DNA of 64,000 nucleotides from Lepas anatifera (GCA_034440635.1 JAOTON010000386.1:1839001-1903000), one strand, 5' to 3'; positions 20,060-31,696 are shown, counted from the stretch's first letter. Translations and numbers: made by a program. Notes: generated by a model from the sequence alone, not told the origin.

Positions 20060-20520
20060 TTTTCTGAAATGTACACATGTCTCACCATTCTTCGTGTAAG
20101 CACACTGTCGGTGCCCTTGGTGTACATACACAAGGTGTCCTTCCCCGTTGGACGAAAAAATTATGCGACCACTGCCGGTAGGTACGTTTCGTTTTAAAGA
20201 AAATATAAAATTGTTGACGACAGTAGTTGCCCCCCATAAACCTCAGGGTGCCAAATTCTTAATTTTAATGTCTATATTCCAATCCAAATCGTTATGAGCA
20301 CTGGTGCAATCGGAATGGTGCAACCTGTGCAGTGAATGCCAGAGCCATCCGCAGCCCTTTTGGTGGAGTAAGAGCATCTCCCTGTAACACAGTCATTAAG
20401 AGTGCGATATTTTGTCAAATGCGGGCCAACTCAACTGTAAACAGTTGGTGAAAATGTGGCTGGTGCTCAGCCGATATCTGCTCAACTTTCACACTGCAAA
20501 CACACCATCTGGTCGAGGGC
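20060..20520. other. No recognisable feature
   Basis: Spacer without supportable gene; a hAT-like end (AGGCGGATCTAGCC) occurs at 20525. Confidence 0.4.
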
Positions 20521-20609
20521 AGAGGCGGATCTAGCCGGTAGGTTTGGGATGTGGAAAGCCAAAGCTTAAAAGCAGAAAAGCGTCACGCGGTGAAACATTT
20601 TACCATGAT

Positions 20610-21457
20610 TTAACACGCGGATTGACGGGGGGCGGGTACCCGCCCCCTCGGGTTTTTTCGGAGATAGCAGAAAAACGGCGGCGCGTAGCGCTGCCGTACT
20701 TGGCATGCCTTTTCCCTCATCATTTTTACAACTTTTGTGAAAATTTTAAGGTTAGGTCATCTCAGGTCAGGTCACCAGTACAGGTCAAGTGACCCGACCT
20801 CAAAAAAAGTTTAAGATAGCATAAGTCGGAGCAGGGTGAACTTATCCGATTGAAACTCATATAACATAATGGCCCCACCGAGTTCTCTAAAATATGTTCC
20901 GCTGTTTTTGATATCAATGACCTAAGGTCAGGTACGAGGCATGACCTCTCCATTGGAAAATTCATGGCAAAAATGTTTTTTTACGGAATAATTCAGTAAC
21001 GGATGATGATAGAGCATTTATTTTAGCTGCATTAGACTCGCCTGGGCTTTGCAGTTCTAATGATATGCATTTTATATAATTTGACCCTGACCTGACCTCA
21101 GGTCAGGTCAAATCCTTGATTTGACCTAGCAAGGTCAAATTATATATCATTCGATTCGGCTTACTGAGAGGGTTCATACAGTTCAAGTTGTTTTGCTTTA
21201 TCTTTACTTGTTCAGATGTAATGGCTGAAAAACTGAATTTACATGTTATCCCTATGACGGCATGTTTTGACCTCTCGTGACCTTAAATGTGACCTGACAA
21301 AAATGGTTTAAATGTTTTCGATGGAGAAGTGGATGGGCAGCCCAACGCCGTTTACCGTTTTTCGCTACCTACCGTGGTTCTCGAGATCTTAGGGGGCGGG
21401 TACCCGCTCCCCCGTCAATGCGAAGGTGGCTCAGACCCCCGTCAATGCGCGTGTTAA
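20610..21457 (+). mobile_element. Family B TTAA-MITE, complete, 840 bp
   Basis: TTAA at 20610-20613 and 21454-21457. Left end has ATTGAC (20621) then GGGGGGCGGGTACCCGCCCC and the hairpin GGTTTTTTCGG...CAGAAAAACGG. The right end has the palindrome GGGGGCGGGTACCCGC and GTCAAT twice (21414 and 21441, 27 bp apart). The interior has dense AGGTCA/TGACCT, including TGACCTGACC-TCA-GGTCAGGTCA near 21090. No coding capacity. Confidence 0.85.
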
Positions 21458-21559
21458 CTGGATGGTAGGTTTTGGGGGTAGGTAAAACCAAAAGTCGATG
21501 AGCAAACAAAAAAAACGTCACGGGGTGAAAAATGTGACCACAAGATTTATAAAAAACGT

Positions 21560-21757
21560 GTTTTTGCTCTCCAAGGCCCAATGTTTACATTGAAGTTGAC
21601 TGGTTCTGTTTGAAGTTGAGACTTGAAGCACAAACACCTTGCTTTTAAACTAAAGATGGGTCGGGGCAAAAGGAGGTCGAAAGCTTGGAGGAACATAGTT
21701 TTCCCCAATATTTTGCGTTTGGGGGAAATGCCTCTTTCCCCCTGGATCCGCCACTGG
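21560..21757 (-). mobile_element. hAT-like short repeat
   Basis: Ends at 21757 with CCTGGATCCGCCACTG, the reverse complement of the CAGTGGCGGATCC hAT-type end. The body is shared in the opposite orientation with 27840-28060 (CTCAACTTCAAACGGAACCAG block). The inner end is unclear. Confidence 0.5.
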
Positions 21758-21759
21758 TC

Positions 21760-22500
21760 GATGCCTCTGACTGACCGAGACATTAATGTGGTATGATCCG
21801 CGCTCCGAGACATTTACCTAGGTCCCATGCACATTACATAATTAATCACGACGGGCCAGTGTATCCGTGATACAATTACGACACGCATAGTGCTTTCGGC
21901 GATGGAAACTGGGTTTCAATCCGATTCTCGTTAATGCGCCTCTGACAAGATCCGACAGGAAATGGCCACCTTATTTTAAATATTTCCCTTGCAGTGCAAA
22001 GAGTAAATGAGAGTAGACCAATGCCTTGAGTAGACCGCTGGGGGTAACGCCATATTTGTAAATTTGGGTGAAGGGAGTGAAAGGAAACGTAACTGGTGCG
22101 CCAGAATTGTGGAAAAAATTGAGATTGAAGACTTTTGTATCCGTTACGGCTCTATCCTCATCCAAGCTAAAGTGTCATGGAAATCGTGATCCCTGTATCC
22201 TGATTATCAGCTCTATCCTGATCGCCTCTCGCTCTTCGAAACTAAGCCACTGATGTGGTTGGATTCACGCGCAGTTTCCGCGGGCGTATCAACTTTACGG
22301 CTGTATATAAACCTGGATGAATACTCCGCGCATGGGAGAGCATATCGTCATCTTAGCTCTCTCCTGCTCAGTGCACTGAATTGACCGTTTGAACTCGACC
22401 AAGGGATACACCGACGTTATTTTTGTCTGATTGACTGTATGTAATGCAATGGGCCGCATTGACATAATTTTTGGTGCTCCCCTTTCCAAAAAACTATCCA
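21760..22500. other. No recognisable gene
   Basis: A weak tRNA-like B box (GGGTTTCAATCC) at 21912 may be an old SINE. Nothing else assignable. Confidence 0.3.
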
Positions 22501-22506
22501 GTAGGT

Positions 22507-23745
22507 ATTCCGTCCTTGCGTGATCACGGTAAGTATTGAATTGATAGTGTGTGGTGTGGAACTTCACACGGTTTACATTCCGTCTCTGTGTGAACACTGT
22601 GAGTGTCGAATCGATAGTGTCTGTGGCAGAATCCTCGCACGGTTTATATTCCGTCTCTGTGAGAACACATTAAGTGCCGAATCGATATTGCCTGTCGCAG
22701 AACCCTCGCACGGCTTGCATTCCATATCTGTGTGAACACTATTGAATTGATAGTGTCTGGTGTGGAACCTTCACATGGTTTGCTTTCCGTCTCTGTGTGA
22801 ACACTATTGAATCGATAGTGTCTGGCGTGGAACCTTCACATGGTTTACTTTCCGTCTCTTTGTGAACACTATTGAATCGATAGTGTCTGGCGTGGAACCT
22901 TCACATGGTTTACTTTCCGTCTCTGTGTGAACACTATTGAATAGATAGTGTCTGGCGTGGAACCTTCACATGGTTTGCTTTCCGTCTCTGTGTGAACACT
23001 ATTGAATCGATAGTGTCTGGTGTGGAACCTTCACATGGTTTACTTTCCGTCTCTGTGTGAACACTATTGAATCGATAGTGTCTGGCGTGGAACCTTCACA
23101 TGGTTTACTTTCCGTCTCTGTGTGAACACTATTGAATCGATAGTGTCTGGCGTGGAACCTTCACATGGTTTGCTTTCCGTCTCTGTGTGAACACTATTGA
23201 ATCGATAGTGTCTGGTGTGGAACCTTCACATGGTTTACTTTCCGTCTCTGTGTGAACACTATTGAATCGATAGTGTCTGGCGTGGAACCTTCACATGGTT
23301 TACTTTCCGTCTCTGTGTGAACACTATTGAATTGATAGTGTCTGGTGTGGAACCTTCACGCGGTTTGCTTTCCGTCTCTGTGTGAACACTATTGAATCGA
23401 TAGTGTCTGGCGTGGAACCTTCACATGGTTTGCTTTCCGTCTCTGTGTGAACACTATTGAATCGATAGTGTCTGGTGTGGAACCTTCACATGGTTTACTT
23501 TCCGTCTCTGTGTGAACACTATTGAATCGATAGTGTCTGGTGTGGAACCTTCACATGGTTTACGTTCCGGTCTCTGTGTGAACACTATTGAATCGATAGT
23601 GTCTGGTGTGGAACCTTCACATGGTTTACTGTCCGTCTCTGTGTGAACACTATTGAATTGATGGTGTCTGGTGTGGAACCTTCACATGGTTTATTTTCCG
23701 TCTCTGTGTGAGCTCAGTAAGTGTTGAATCGATAGTGTCTGACGC
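22507..23745. repeat. 65-bp minisatellite, about 19 copies
   Basis: Exact 65-bp periodicity (for example the ACACTATTG block at 22801 and 22866). Each unit contains ACACTAT and ATAGTGT separated by 7 bases, giving a small hairpin, then GTGTCTGG, TGGAACCTTCACATGG and TTTCCGTCTCTG. Central copies differ at only a few positions (TGG/CGG, TTTACT/TTTGCT); the first three and last are diverged, as expected for array edges. No coding frame. Confidence 0.95.
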
Positions 23746-23769
23746 AGGTCCATCATTTGGACGCAGGTC

Positions 23770-24012
23770 TTAAAATATCAATGCGTGGAGGAGACTGTCT
23801 TCATTAAGCTTATTCATTTCATCCATCTGCAACATTGTTTCATGTTCAGCCTTTTTATCCTTACGGTTTTGGTGTGGCTCATTTTTAGCCTTTTCATCCT
23901 TACGGCTTTGCTGGTCAGTTGACTGGCATTCGCGTACATGGATATCCTCTTCCAAGACAAGACTTTGGGTCACCAGGTTTGATTGAATAACGTTAGGCTG
24001 CCTCAAGAACAC
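23770..24012 (-). CDS. Small lysine-rich reading frame, unrecognised
   Basis: 80 residues, with two related segments (SRKDEKAKNEP and NRKDKKAEHET) reflecting a short internal DNA duplication. Strongly charged. It could be a partial exon or chance. No signal for splicing or function is clear. Confidence 0.15.
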   Translation of the reverse strand: MFLRQPNVIQSNLVTQSLVLEEDIHVRECQSTDQQSRKDEKAKNEPHQNRKDKKAEHETMLQMDEMNKLNEDSLLHALIF

Positions 24013-24213
24013 CTATCCGCTGATCTCATTGTAGTAATCTGGCACACTGCGGTTCACCAATGCAATAACATTAATAACGGTGGTGCGCTTACGGCCCGGT
24101 CTTTAGCCGCGCTAGACTGGGGGGGACGTCTGTATCACATGCCAAGCTTTGGTGGTGTGCATTAGCCCAGTGGGCTTGCTAAGTATGCGAGGACGTGAAA
24201 ACACGTGAGAAAG

Positions 24214-24880
24214 AGCTAACACCCGCACTGGAGAGGGGTCTGGCACTAACGCGCACTGGAGGGGGGGTTGGTAGACCCCTTGAGATCTTCGAAACTAAGA
24301 GGCTTAGAAAAATGTTGGTTGGGGGTGGGTGGTCTACATCATACTCAATTTTCATTGACCTAGGTCTGTATCTTCAAGGTCAAACGAGGTTATAAATGTT
24401 GAATCTTGGCTGTGCTGGGGACCTATTAGAAAATGCCGTAATTGTGCGGAAAAGGTCGGAAATATGTTAAAAGCGAACTAGGGTCATCTAGGGAGGGTCG
24501 CAACGAATCTTACGTATCACTTTGGGGTCAAGATCATTCAAGGCCTCTGACCTATGACGCCACAATATGATATATTCCCTATAATGTATGTACACTGTAA
24601 CTAGCACTACAGCACTATAGCAACCGTTCAGTGGGAAATGAGGATTAACCTTTACACACAACCTTTGGCCTTGACCTTTACTTTGAGTTACCTCTATGAC
24701 GTCATAACATAATTTACGTCAGACTGGGTAGTGCCATTTGACGGGAAGTTCTGGGGCCAATGACCTGGGAAGTGCTGGTATGACTGACTTGCGATCTTTG
24801 ACCTTGAGCTTGACCTTCATGTGAGGTGACTTTGACACATCATCGCCTGTGTATGGCGTTATAACGTCACCACTCGGTCT
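24214..24880 (-). mobile_element. TTAA-type MITE variant (family H), degenerate
   Basis: The left edge is a two-hexamer terminus in reverse: CTAACACCCGC-ACTGGA, then CTAACGCGC-ACTGGA, with hexamers at 24227 and 24255 (28 bp apart), followed by a G-run and CCTTGAGATCTTCGAAAC, which matches the family B CTAAGATCTCGAGAACC block. The interior has AGGTCA/TGACCT hexamers, for example TTGACCTTGAGCTTGACC. The terminal TTAA is degraded and the other end is not identified. Confidence 0.55.
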
Positions 24881-25118
24881 CCAATGTAAGAAAACTGGTC
24901 CGACCCCGCAATTGTGGCGATCTCAAAATGTAGATCTGACTGAAAGATTATAAGTCAAAGTATCACTTTTTGCTTATATCATAGACTAATTTGGAAATTA
25001 TTTTACAAATCGACGTGCCTTTGAACTGTCTCAAATATGGTCGAGCATTGTTCTTCGGTTACGAGCGGTTCTCAGGCCACCTCGGAAAAATAGGTAGGGG
25101 CTTCCGAGGGTTCCCTCT

Positions 25119-25333
25119 AGGATGTCCACTGGCAAATCCAAGGGGGGACTAAAGGTTGCCGTGGCCCCTCCAAAGCCTAAAATATTATCTTTTGGCCACC
25201 AAGGAAGTAATTTTCGCTGTTTATTTTTCTAAAAATACTGTTTTCCCGATTTTTTTTCAATTTAGCCCCCCCCTTCAAAACGTTGGTTTGGCCTCCTCCA
25301 AAAGCTGCTCTTGGATCCGTCAATGAGGATATC
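25119..25333. mobile_element. hAT-type MITE, 199 bp, 8-bp duplication
   Basis: Element 25127-25325 with ends CACTGGCAAATCCA and TGGATCCGTCAATG. Flanks AGGATGTC (25119-25126) and AGGATATC (25326-25333) match at 7 of 8 bases. An 8-bp duplication with these ends fits the hAT superfamily. The body resembles the copy at 30685. Confidence 0.8.
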
Positions 25334-25660
25334 GGTAGGTCTGCAGAACACAAAAATTATATGCTGGCCCTGAGCGAGATAACCCTAACCGACAGCCAAC
25401 CGGAAGCCACGGTCAAACGCTCATATGAAACAGGACGCACCATTGACTGGGACGTAAAAGTAATCACTTTCGACTCCAGAACAGAACAACGCCAAATTGG
25501 ATAAGCCATTGAAATCCAAACAACAGCAGAAGAAAAACTAAATAGAAATATAGGAAAATGTGTATTATACAAGGCTGGCTTGACATTCTCAAGCAAAAAT
25601 GAAGATATTGTTCCCCTGAATGTACTGAATTGGATATGTAGTGAGTGTGTTGTCATATCT
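25334..25660 (+). pseudogene. Possible GIY-YIG retroelement C-terminal fragment
   Basis: A frame reads HKNYMLALSEITLTD, then SYETGRTIDWDVKVITF, then TEQRQIG, a stop, and EAIEIQTTAEEKLNRN-like sequence. The order H...IDW..VKVI......R..EAI.I....LN resembles the C-terminal part of retroelement-associated GIY-YIG nucleases, such as Penelope-like elements. The stop at about 25503 and the lack of the GIY/YIG core show it is a fragment. Assignment is by remembered pattern only. Confidence 0.35.
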
Positions 25661-25770
25661 TCTTGTTTCTCTTCATAATGGAGCCAAGATGACCCTGAAA
25701 CCGGTCGTATTTTGAATACAACCGTTGGCTTTGCATAACGTTAAAACTTTTAACCGTTTTTTTAATACAT

Positions 25771-26077
25771 TTTGTCCAAGTTGTTCCTAGTCCGGCTGCT
25801 GGAGTTGGAATCTCACTAAAGTCATTAAGGGATTTATCACGGAGACCCCGACCCCACCACCCGAACGAGCAGCTCCCACAATGAAGGATTAATTTAGAAG
25901 CCAAAGTTTAGCATCCCACAAAGCACAGGGACGGCTGCCCCGCTCAGGTCACCCTCTCACCAGTCAGTTGCCAGCCGACATACGTCGGGTAAATTATTGA
26001 GTACCGGAGCGTCTCAGGGGAACCGATCCCAGGTCTGGGCATGCACTGCCACTGCATGTTTCTGAGCTACCGGGCGA
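25771..26077 (-). mobile_element. SINE, family S2, second copy
   Basis: Closely matches 18163-18499 from TTTGTCCAAGTTGTTCC to the tRNA-like end GAGCTACCGGGCG. The tRNA head is shorter here. Lies right after the GIY-YIG fragment. Confidence 0.7.
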
Positions 26078-26197
26078 CTCAGAATGTATTTAATATAAGC
26101 CATAAACCAAAGGGGGACGATTTTTCACTATTTTTCCCTTGCTGCCCCCGCCCCCCCCGCACAAACCGTTTCAGCAGAATCCGTAGAGAAGGGTCAA

Positions 26198-26640
26198 TAA
26201 GGGGTTGTTCACGTATGATGTCGGCCACCAAATAGGGAAAGGATCTGGCTTTGTCTTATTTTGTGCCAAGAGGGGCGACGGGTCTGACTTTTTCGGACAT
26301 CTGACGGGGTGGAGGTCAATCATCGACTGCCATGGAATTGTTTTATTGAGCCAGAACTGTGCAGGCCGAGGGTAGTTGAAGAGCGGGTACTTCGGTGTTT
26401 CGCAGTCGCACCCTGTGCCCGCTGCTACCAGCTGCCCGTACCGACTGAGCATTGCAGTCCTGCGGCGTCTCTGCCTGATTTCCCATGTTATCCGCCGTTG
26501 CTGTTGAGAGGGAGAGGCCTGGCAATTTCTGACGATTGCTGGCGAAGGGGCAGGTGGCCAGCCATTTTCCGACTATTTCTGACAGAGGGGGGTCCGAACA
26601 TCCCCAAATTTGGCAGTCGTCATATGTTAACAGCCCCTAA
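26198..26640. mobile_element. PIF/Harbinger-type MITE, 437 bp
   Basis: TAA at 26198-26200 and 26638-26640 flank inverted ends GGGGTTGTTCACGTATGA and TCATATGTTAACAGCCCC. A 3-bp TAA target with GGGGYTGTTMAC termini is typical of PIF/Harbinger non-autonomous elements. No transposase. A short chance frame covers part of it. Confidence 0.65.
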
Positions 26641-26824
26641 GGGCGTGAACTGGGGAAGCTGAACGAGAAATGAGAAACAAATGAAGCAGCAATGGGGTTG
26701 CATTTATATTTAGCGAAACTGCCGCGAGGAAAGGCGACATGGGAGAGGATGCACCTACATTTGATATTTTGACAGCTATACCGGCTGCCCATATATCCCC
26801 TTTTCTTTATATTAATTTTAGTCA

Positions 26825-27349
26825 GTGGCTTCACCATCGAAAGTGGTTGGGGCCGGGCCTCGCCATTTCGGAAAAATGGACGACGGTTCACTTTTAGCAA
26901 CTAACTCAATTTCCACAAGTGTTATTGTACGAAGACGTTTGCAACAAAGGCGAACTAGATGGGTTGTTGAACTAGAATGGTGTTTTTGCATTGCACTGTT
27001 TTTCATAATCCCTTGGCGTTCGAGCCACCTGAGAACTAAAAACAACAAGAAACAGTTTTCTCCTTGGTTGTACCCCCAAACTGCTCTGACATTTCGTCTC
27101 CTCCCTCTCCGTCGCGGCTCTGCTGGGCCGGTCGGTCATCGTGCCGCGCAGCAGGCGACCTTCAGGGTACGCCCGCTAGTGGCTTTCATTGGGACGGTGG
27201 GTTTATTGCAATGGAGACTGGGCTTATTTCCGTTTGTCAGATGCCTTACTATCCGCGTGACCTGGTGGCACCCCCACTCCCGAATATTGCAGGAGACTTT
27301 ATTACAGCTAGCTAGGGTGAGGTTTAGCGTGACTGTCCGAACCCACTAA
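26825..27349 (+). CDS. Unrecognised 174-residue reading frame
   Basis: Basic N-terminal third (VIVRRRLQQRRTRWVVELEW), then one hydrophobic stretch (CIALFFIIPW) and a second around VAFIGTVGLL. No family recognised. No splice or promoter signal decides whether it is real. Confidence 0.2.
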   Translation: MASPSKVVGAGPRHFGKMDDGSLLATNSISTSVIVRRRLQQRRTRWVVELEWCFCIALFFIIPWRSSHLRTKNNKKQFSPWLYPQTALTFRLLPLRRGSAGPVGHRAAQQATFRVRPLVAFIGTVGLLQWRLGLFPFVRCLTIRVTWWHPHSRILQETLLQLARVRFSVTVRTH

Positions 27350-27359
27350 GCAAGCCTCC

Positions 27360-27838
27360 CTAGCAAAAACCTCACTGCAGTGGAAAGTGACATTTTTGTG
27401 ACTGACGGAGATGAAGCTTGTATGCCAAATCCCCTGAAAAGAATATCCCGGCATGTCTCAGCAATTACGCTTCTCAGGAGCAAACTGTTCCAACTAAGAA
27501 CCTTATTCTTATGGATTTGTTCAAATCAGCCAGGATAATCATCTGGCAAACTTAAGCATTAATTGGACTGTAAACATCGATAAGAGAGCCAGCTAAAACA
27601 ATGCAACTGATGGTCAAGTTAAAAGTTTTGACCAGAGGTGCAACGACTGACCAGCTCGGCTACTGGGGTAGGTGACACATTTGCATTTTCCAAGGTGCAT
27701 CACTGCGACAAAATAGACATCCTGGCTGAATGGTCTAAACTCAAATTGCGTGTTTCTCGAACGCCTGAATTAAGCGTGCAACGAGTATTTCAATTAAGTG
27801 ACTCATTTCTTCAATTGCACAGCGTACCATTAGTGAAA
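27360..27838. other. No recognisable feature
   Basis: Unassigned spacer. Confidence 0.4.
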
Positions 27839-27839
27839 G

Positions 27840-28060
27840 TGGCGGATCCAGGGGGAGGGGGAAATACCTATTTTCCCCCAAACGGAAAAGCTCGGGGCAA
27901 ATCAATATGTTTGCCTCCCCCAAGGCGGTCGACCTCCTTTTTGCCTCCACTCCTTCTTAGTTTATAAGCAAAATTTTGGTGCATCAACTCTCAACTTCAA
28001 ACGGAACCAGTTAAGCTGTTCGGTGTAAATATTGGGCCTTGTAAAGGAAAAAAGTATCTT
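27840..28060 (+). mobile_element. hAT-like short repeat, second copy
   Basis: Starts GTGGCGGATCCAGGGGG and shares its body with 21560-21757 in the opposite orientation. Right end not defined. Confidence 0.5.
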
Positions 28061-28283
28061 GAGCCCATATTATTCACTCTGTGACTTGTTTTGCTTTTTG
28101 CCTTAAATACCCCAAATAACAGCGTAACAGCGACTAAGCAATGTGCGTGGAATTCGGGTGTTATGTAGATACGACAGTGCGGACATAGTCTATAAAGGGT
28201 AACAAGTAACACAGAGGAATCTGAACCGCATGGAAATAAAACAGGATTTTAACTACGCTGGATCTTCCTATTGTATGATAATT

Positions 28284-29123
28284 TTAACTTGTGCATTGAC
28301 GGGGGGCGGGTACCCGCCCCCTCAGGTTTTTCGGAGACAGCATAAAAACGGCAGCCTGCAGCGTCGCTGTACTTGACATACCTTTTCCCTGATAACTTTT
28401 ACAACTTAAGTCAAAATTTTGAGGTCAGGTCATCTCAGGTCAGGTCACCAGTACAGGTCAAATGACCTGACCTAAAAACATTTAAGATAACATGAGTCAG
28501 AACAGGGTAAACTTATCCAACTAAAAATTATGTCACACAATGGGCCCACAGAGTTATTTAAAATTTGTTCCAATATTTTTTATATCGATAACCGAAAATC
28601 AGGTACGAGCCATGACCTCTCCGCTGGAAATACATGGGAAAATGATTTTTATTGAATAACTTAGCAATGAATAGAGATGGAACGTTTATTTTTACTTCAT
28701 TAGGTTGGTCTTGTCTTTGCAGTTCTATTGATATGCATTTTGACATAATTTGACCTTAACCAGACCTCAGGTCAGGTCAAATGACATATTTGGCCTGGTT
28801 TGGCCGATCGAGGTCATATTATATATCATTCGATTTTGCTTGCTGCGAGGATTTAAATGGTCTTAAATTGTTTTGCTCTTTCTTTACTTGTTTAGATGTA
28901 ATGACCAAAACCTTCATTTACGTGTTATCCCTATGATGGCATGTGTTGACCTCTCGTGACCTTAAAGGTGACCTGAAAAAAATTGTTTAAATATTTTCGA
29001 GAGAGAATTGGGTGGGCTACCTAAAACTGCTTACGGTTTTTCGTTATCTAGCGTGGTTCTCGAGATCTTAGGAGGGCGGCGCCCCCGTCAAAGCGATGAT
29101 GGCCCAGTCAATGCACATATTAA
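28284..29123 (+). mobile_element. Family B TTAA-MITE, complete, 832 bp
   Basis: TTAA at 28284-28287 and 29120-29123. Left: GCATTGACGGGGGGCGGG and the GGTACC-core palindrome; right: GTCAAA (29087) and GTCAAT (29107), here 20 bp apart. The interior reads uninterrupted across TTTAAGATAACATGAG, the site where the family A element entered the 7.5-kb copy. Confidence 0.85.
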
Positions 29124-29162
29124 TATGGTACATCTGTGCCTATTGGGCCCATAGACATAATG

Positions 29163-30293
29163 TTAACCCTATTTGCGGGGGCTAATATTGCCCCCTTCAG
29201 GTTTTTCGAGAATATCTCCGAAACGGTTTGCGATAGAACTTTGAAACTTCCTGACTTTTCCTAAACTAGACGGCAGGTTTTCTGAATTTTCAAGATTATA
29301 TATTTACCGGGGGAGCTATGGCTGGGTTTTTGGGGAGGTTCTATCCAAAACAAGTATTATCGTATGCGATGGGTTTTTGTAAAGGAAGCCGTCTCTGCTG
29401 ATCCTGATACCAGTTATTTGGTTTTATTATATCATTTTTTATATGAGATGGTAGTGCATTCACAATTGTACTATTTGTATTCATCAGGGGCGGTTACAGC
29501 AGTTCAAAATGGGGAATGTTATAAGAAGGACTAAACGTTAGTAGTGAGAAGACTGCTTACAGCCGTGTGCGAATACAATTGGGTATATGAAAATTAAATA
29601 GTTATAACCAATTCTAATTACCAGAGGCGTGTCCAGTCACCACATTTTCAAATGTATATTCCCAGCCAGTATCACCGCCGCGACTAATATCGTTGTATAT
29701 TGAAATGTGTTTCCAATACCCACCCCCACGAGAGTCTGATCCGCCTATGTCACCCCTTCCAGAGCTGCCTGGGAGGGTAAAATTATCAGAAATTAAATTT
29801 CACTAGTCGAGGGACTAATATACTCATGCATACCATTGCATATTGTTGGTATGTATTTTACCCCACTGTTTTACCTTACTGATCCGCCCCTGATGAGTTT
29901 TTACTTTTTCTATTTATTTATGTGTAAGATGCCAAGCAGTATATGACGGCTCTAATCCACGTAACAAAACTTTTAGTTGTTATATTTCCTCTAGTCCTGG
30001 TCCTGAACTGCCATTGAATTTCAATTTTTGCGTAACTGAGTATATGAAAATTTTGGGTATTATTTGTAAATCTGAACTAGTTTTGTGAAAATCGTACAAC
30101 AGAGAAAGGGTTATGGAAAATCTAAAAATACACAAAATTGTATATTTTGCACGACCTTCTCCTAAAAATAAAAATTTTGAATTTTTTTTCAAAATAAGTT
30201 TGAGCGAGGAATCTATGCACTTTGAATTTTCAAAATCGGCCGGTTAGATTACGATCTTAGGGGCAATATCCCCTGCGAAGTGGCCTAAGTTAA
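29163..30293. mobile_element. TTAA-bounded MITE (family F), about 1.12 kb
   Basis: TTAA at 29163-29166 and 30290-30293. Left CCCTATTTGCGGGGGC-TAATATT-GCCCCC; right GGGGCAATATCCCC-TGCGAAGTGGC. The left palindrome is followed by GGTTTTTCGAGAAT, as in families A and B. It begins 40 bp after the family B copy ends. Contains a probable nested hAT-like element. Confidence 0.65.
29485..29892. mobile_element. Probable hAT-like element nested in family F
   Basis: Ends CAGGGGCGG and GATCCGCCCCTG form a short inverted pair. I see no clear 8-bp duplication, so the call is tentative. Confidence 0.35.
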
Positions 30294-30299
30294 GTTGCA

Positions 30300-30670
30300 A
30301 AGGAACGCCGGAGAAGATGCAAAAACCTGGATCGAGTCCCTAAACTTGTATCAGAGCGTTCCTTCCTGATTCGAGAGTTTGGCATGACCCCCGCTTTCGA
30401 CACCCTTGCGTCTAAAACTCAACAATTTTTTACATTGCTATCCCTTTTGTTGATTAGTGGGGTTGAAGGTTAATGGGGGGGGGAATCTTTGACCAGAGTT
30501 CCCAATGGAAGCTACGTTCCCAATAATAACTATTTTCCTTATAAGAGATACGCTCCTAATCATGGAAAAATTACCCATAATGATAAACTCTCCCTCAAAA
30601 AAAAGGAAATTCCACCCAAAAAATGAAAATCCATGTCAGTGGGGGTAAACTGTGGTCAGTTCTAATAATA
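30300..30670. other. No recognisable feature
   Basis: Spacer, with short oligo-A and oligo-G runs. Confidence 0.4.
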
Positions 30671-30676
30671 GTTATG

Positions 30677-30887
30677 ATCCTAATCACTGGCGGATCCAAG
30701 AGGGGACCAAAGGGGCCTTGGCTTCCTGCAAAGCCTAAAATAGTACATTTTGGCCCCACAAAATGAGACAATTTTACCCGTTTTCCTTTTAAACACTATG
30801 TTCTCACGAGTTTTGCTCAATTTAGCCTCCAAAACGTTTGTTTGGCCCCCTCTAAAAGTTTCTCCTGGATCCACCAATGATCCTAAT
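30677..30887. mobile_element. hAT-type MITE, 195 bp, perfect 8-bp duplication
   Basis: Element 30685-30879 with ends CACTGGCGGATCCA and TGGATCCACCAATG. Flanks are ATCCTAAT on both sides (30677-30684 and 30880-30887), a perfect 8-bp duplication. Confidence 0.9.
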
Positions 30888-30889
30888 CC

Positions 30890-31690
30890 TGGTAACAATG
30901 ACCCATGATTGGAAACGCTGTTTTAAAAAATGAAAACATCTTCCAAAAAATGGAAACACATGTGTTAGTAACATGTGTTGCTGGCCGACTATTACCCCCC
31001 GGTCATCATACGAAACCTAACATGCGTATTTTGCCCATAGCCATAGATCTTTGACCCCAAAAATGGTTACCAATATCATATTTGAAATATGATTGGTAAA
31101 AAAACCTGTTTATGGCTGACTGGTCACATCTACGTTTTTGCTTATCATGTATCAGATATGAGGCGGCCGAGTATTTCTGGGTACACAATCGACAGCTAGG
31201 AGCAAAACATATAATCTGTAAGTATGCTGAATCATGACTGTGAGCAATAGTTCGCTAACAATAGAGCAAATACTGCCGAGCCTATTTTGCACAGATTCCA
31301 TTGCAGAGCGATCGTATCTGCTCCCGACATAATATAGCCATTGGCACGATGATGCACGCTCAGCGCACCACAACAATAGACTTTGAAACATTCCGTTTTG
31401 TTCTGGCCCGTGAACTTAGCGGATCTGGAATAAAAAAGCTCCTGAGTAGAATTTTGGGACTCGGATGTGTCATGCCTCCGCCTGAGGCGCATAGAGAACA
31501 GTGTTCTTTATGGCTTGGTTCGCATGTTTGGATTCCTGACCATTATACACATGCTAACTTGACTGCACTAATGGTAATATGCTGATGGATACCATCTTAC
31601 AAGTGTCCACTTGCTCATGATTTACAAGGAGACTGCTTTAGAGCCTTTTTTAAAGCTGTCAACTACCAAAGCAGCTAGAACGCTAAACGG
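30890..31690. other. 3' flank of Fuseless-like gene; nothing assigned
   Basis: Downstream of the minus-strand gene that ends at 31697. No confident polyadenylation signal. Short chance frames only. Confidence 0.35.
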
Positions 31691-31696
31691 CCGGCA

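Noticed and set aside
21087..21112. Canonical nuclear-receptor direct-repeat element
   Set aside because: AGGTCA units overlap by one base (5-bp step), unlike standard DR0-DR5 arrangements; kept only as a density observation.
22507..23745. CRISPR-like array of 65-bp repeats
   Set aside because: Units are contiguous with no unique spacers, and the genome is eukaryotic. It is a minisatellite.
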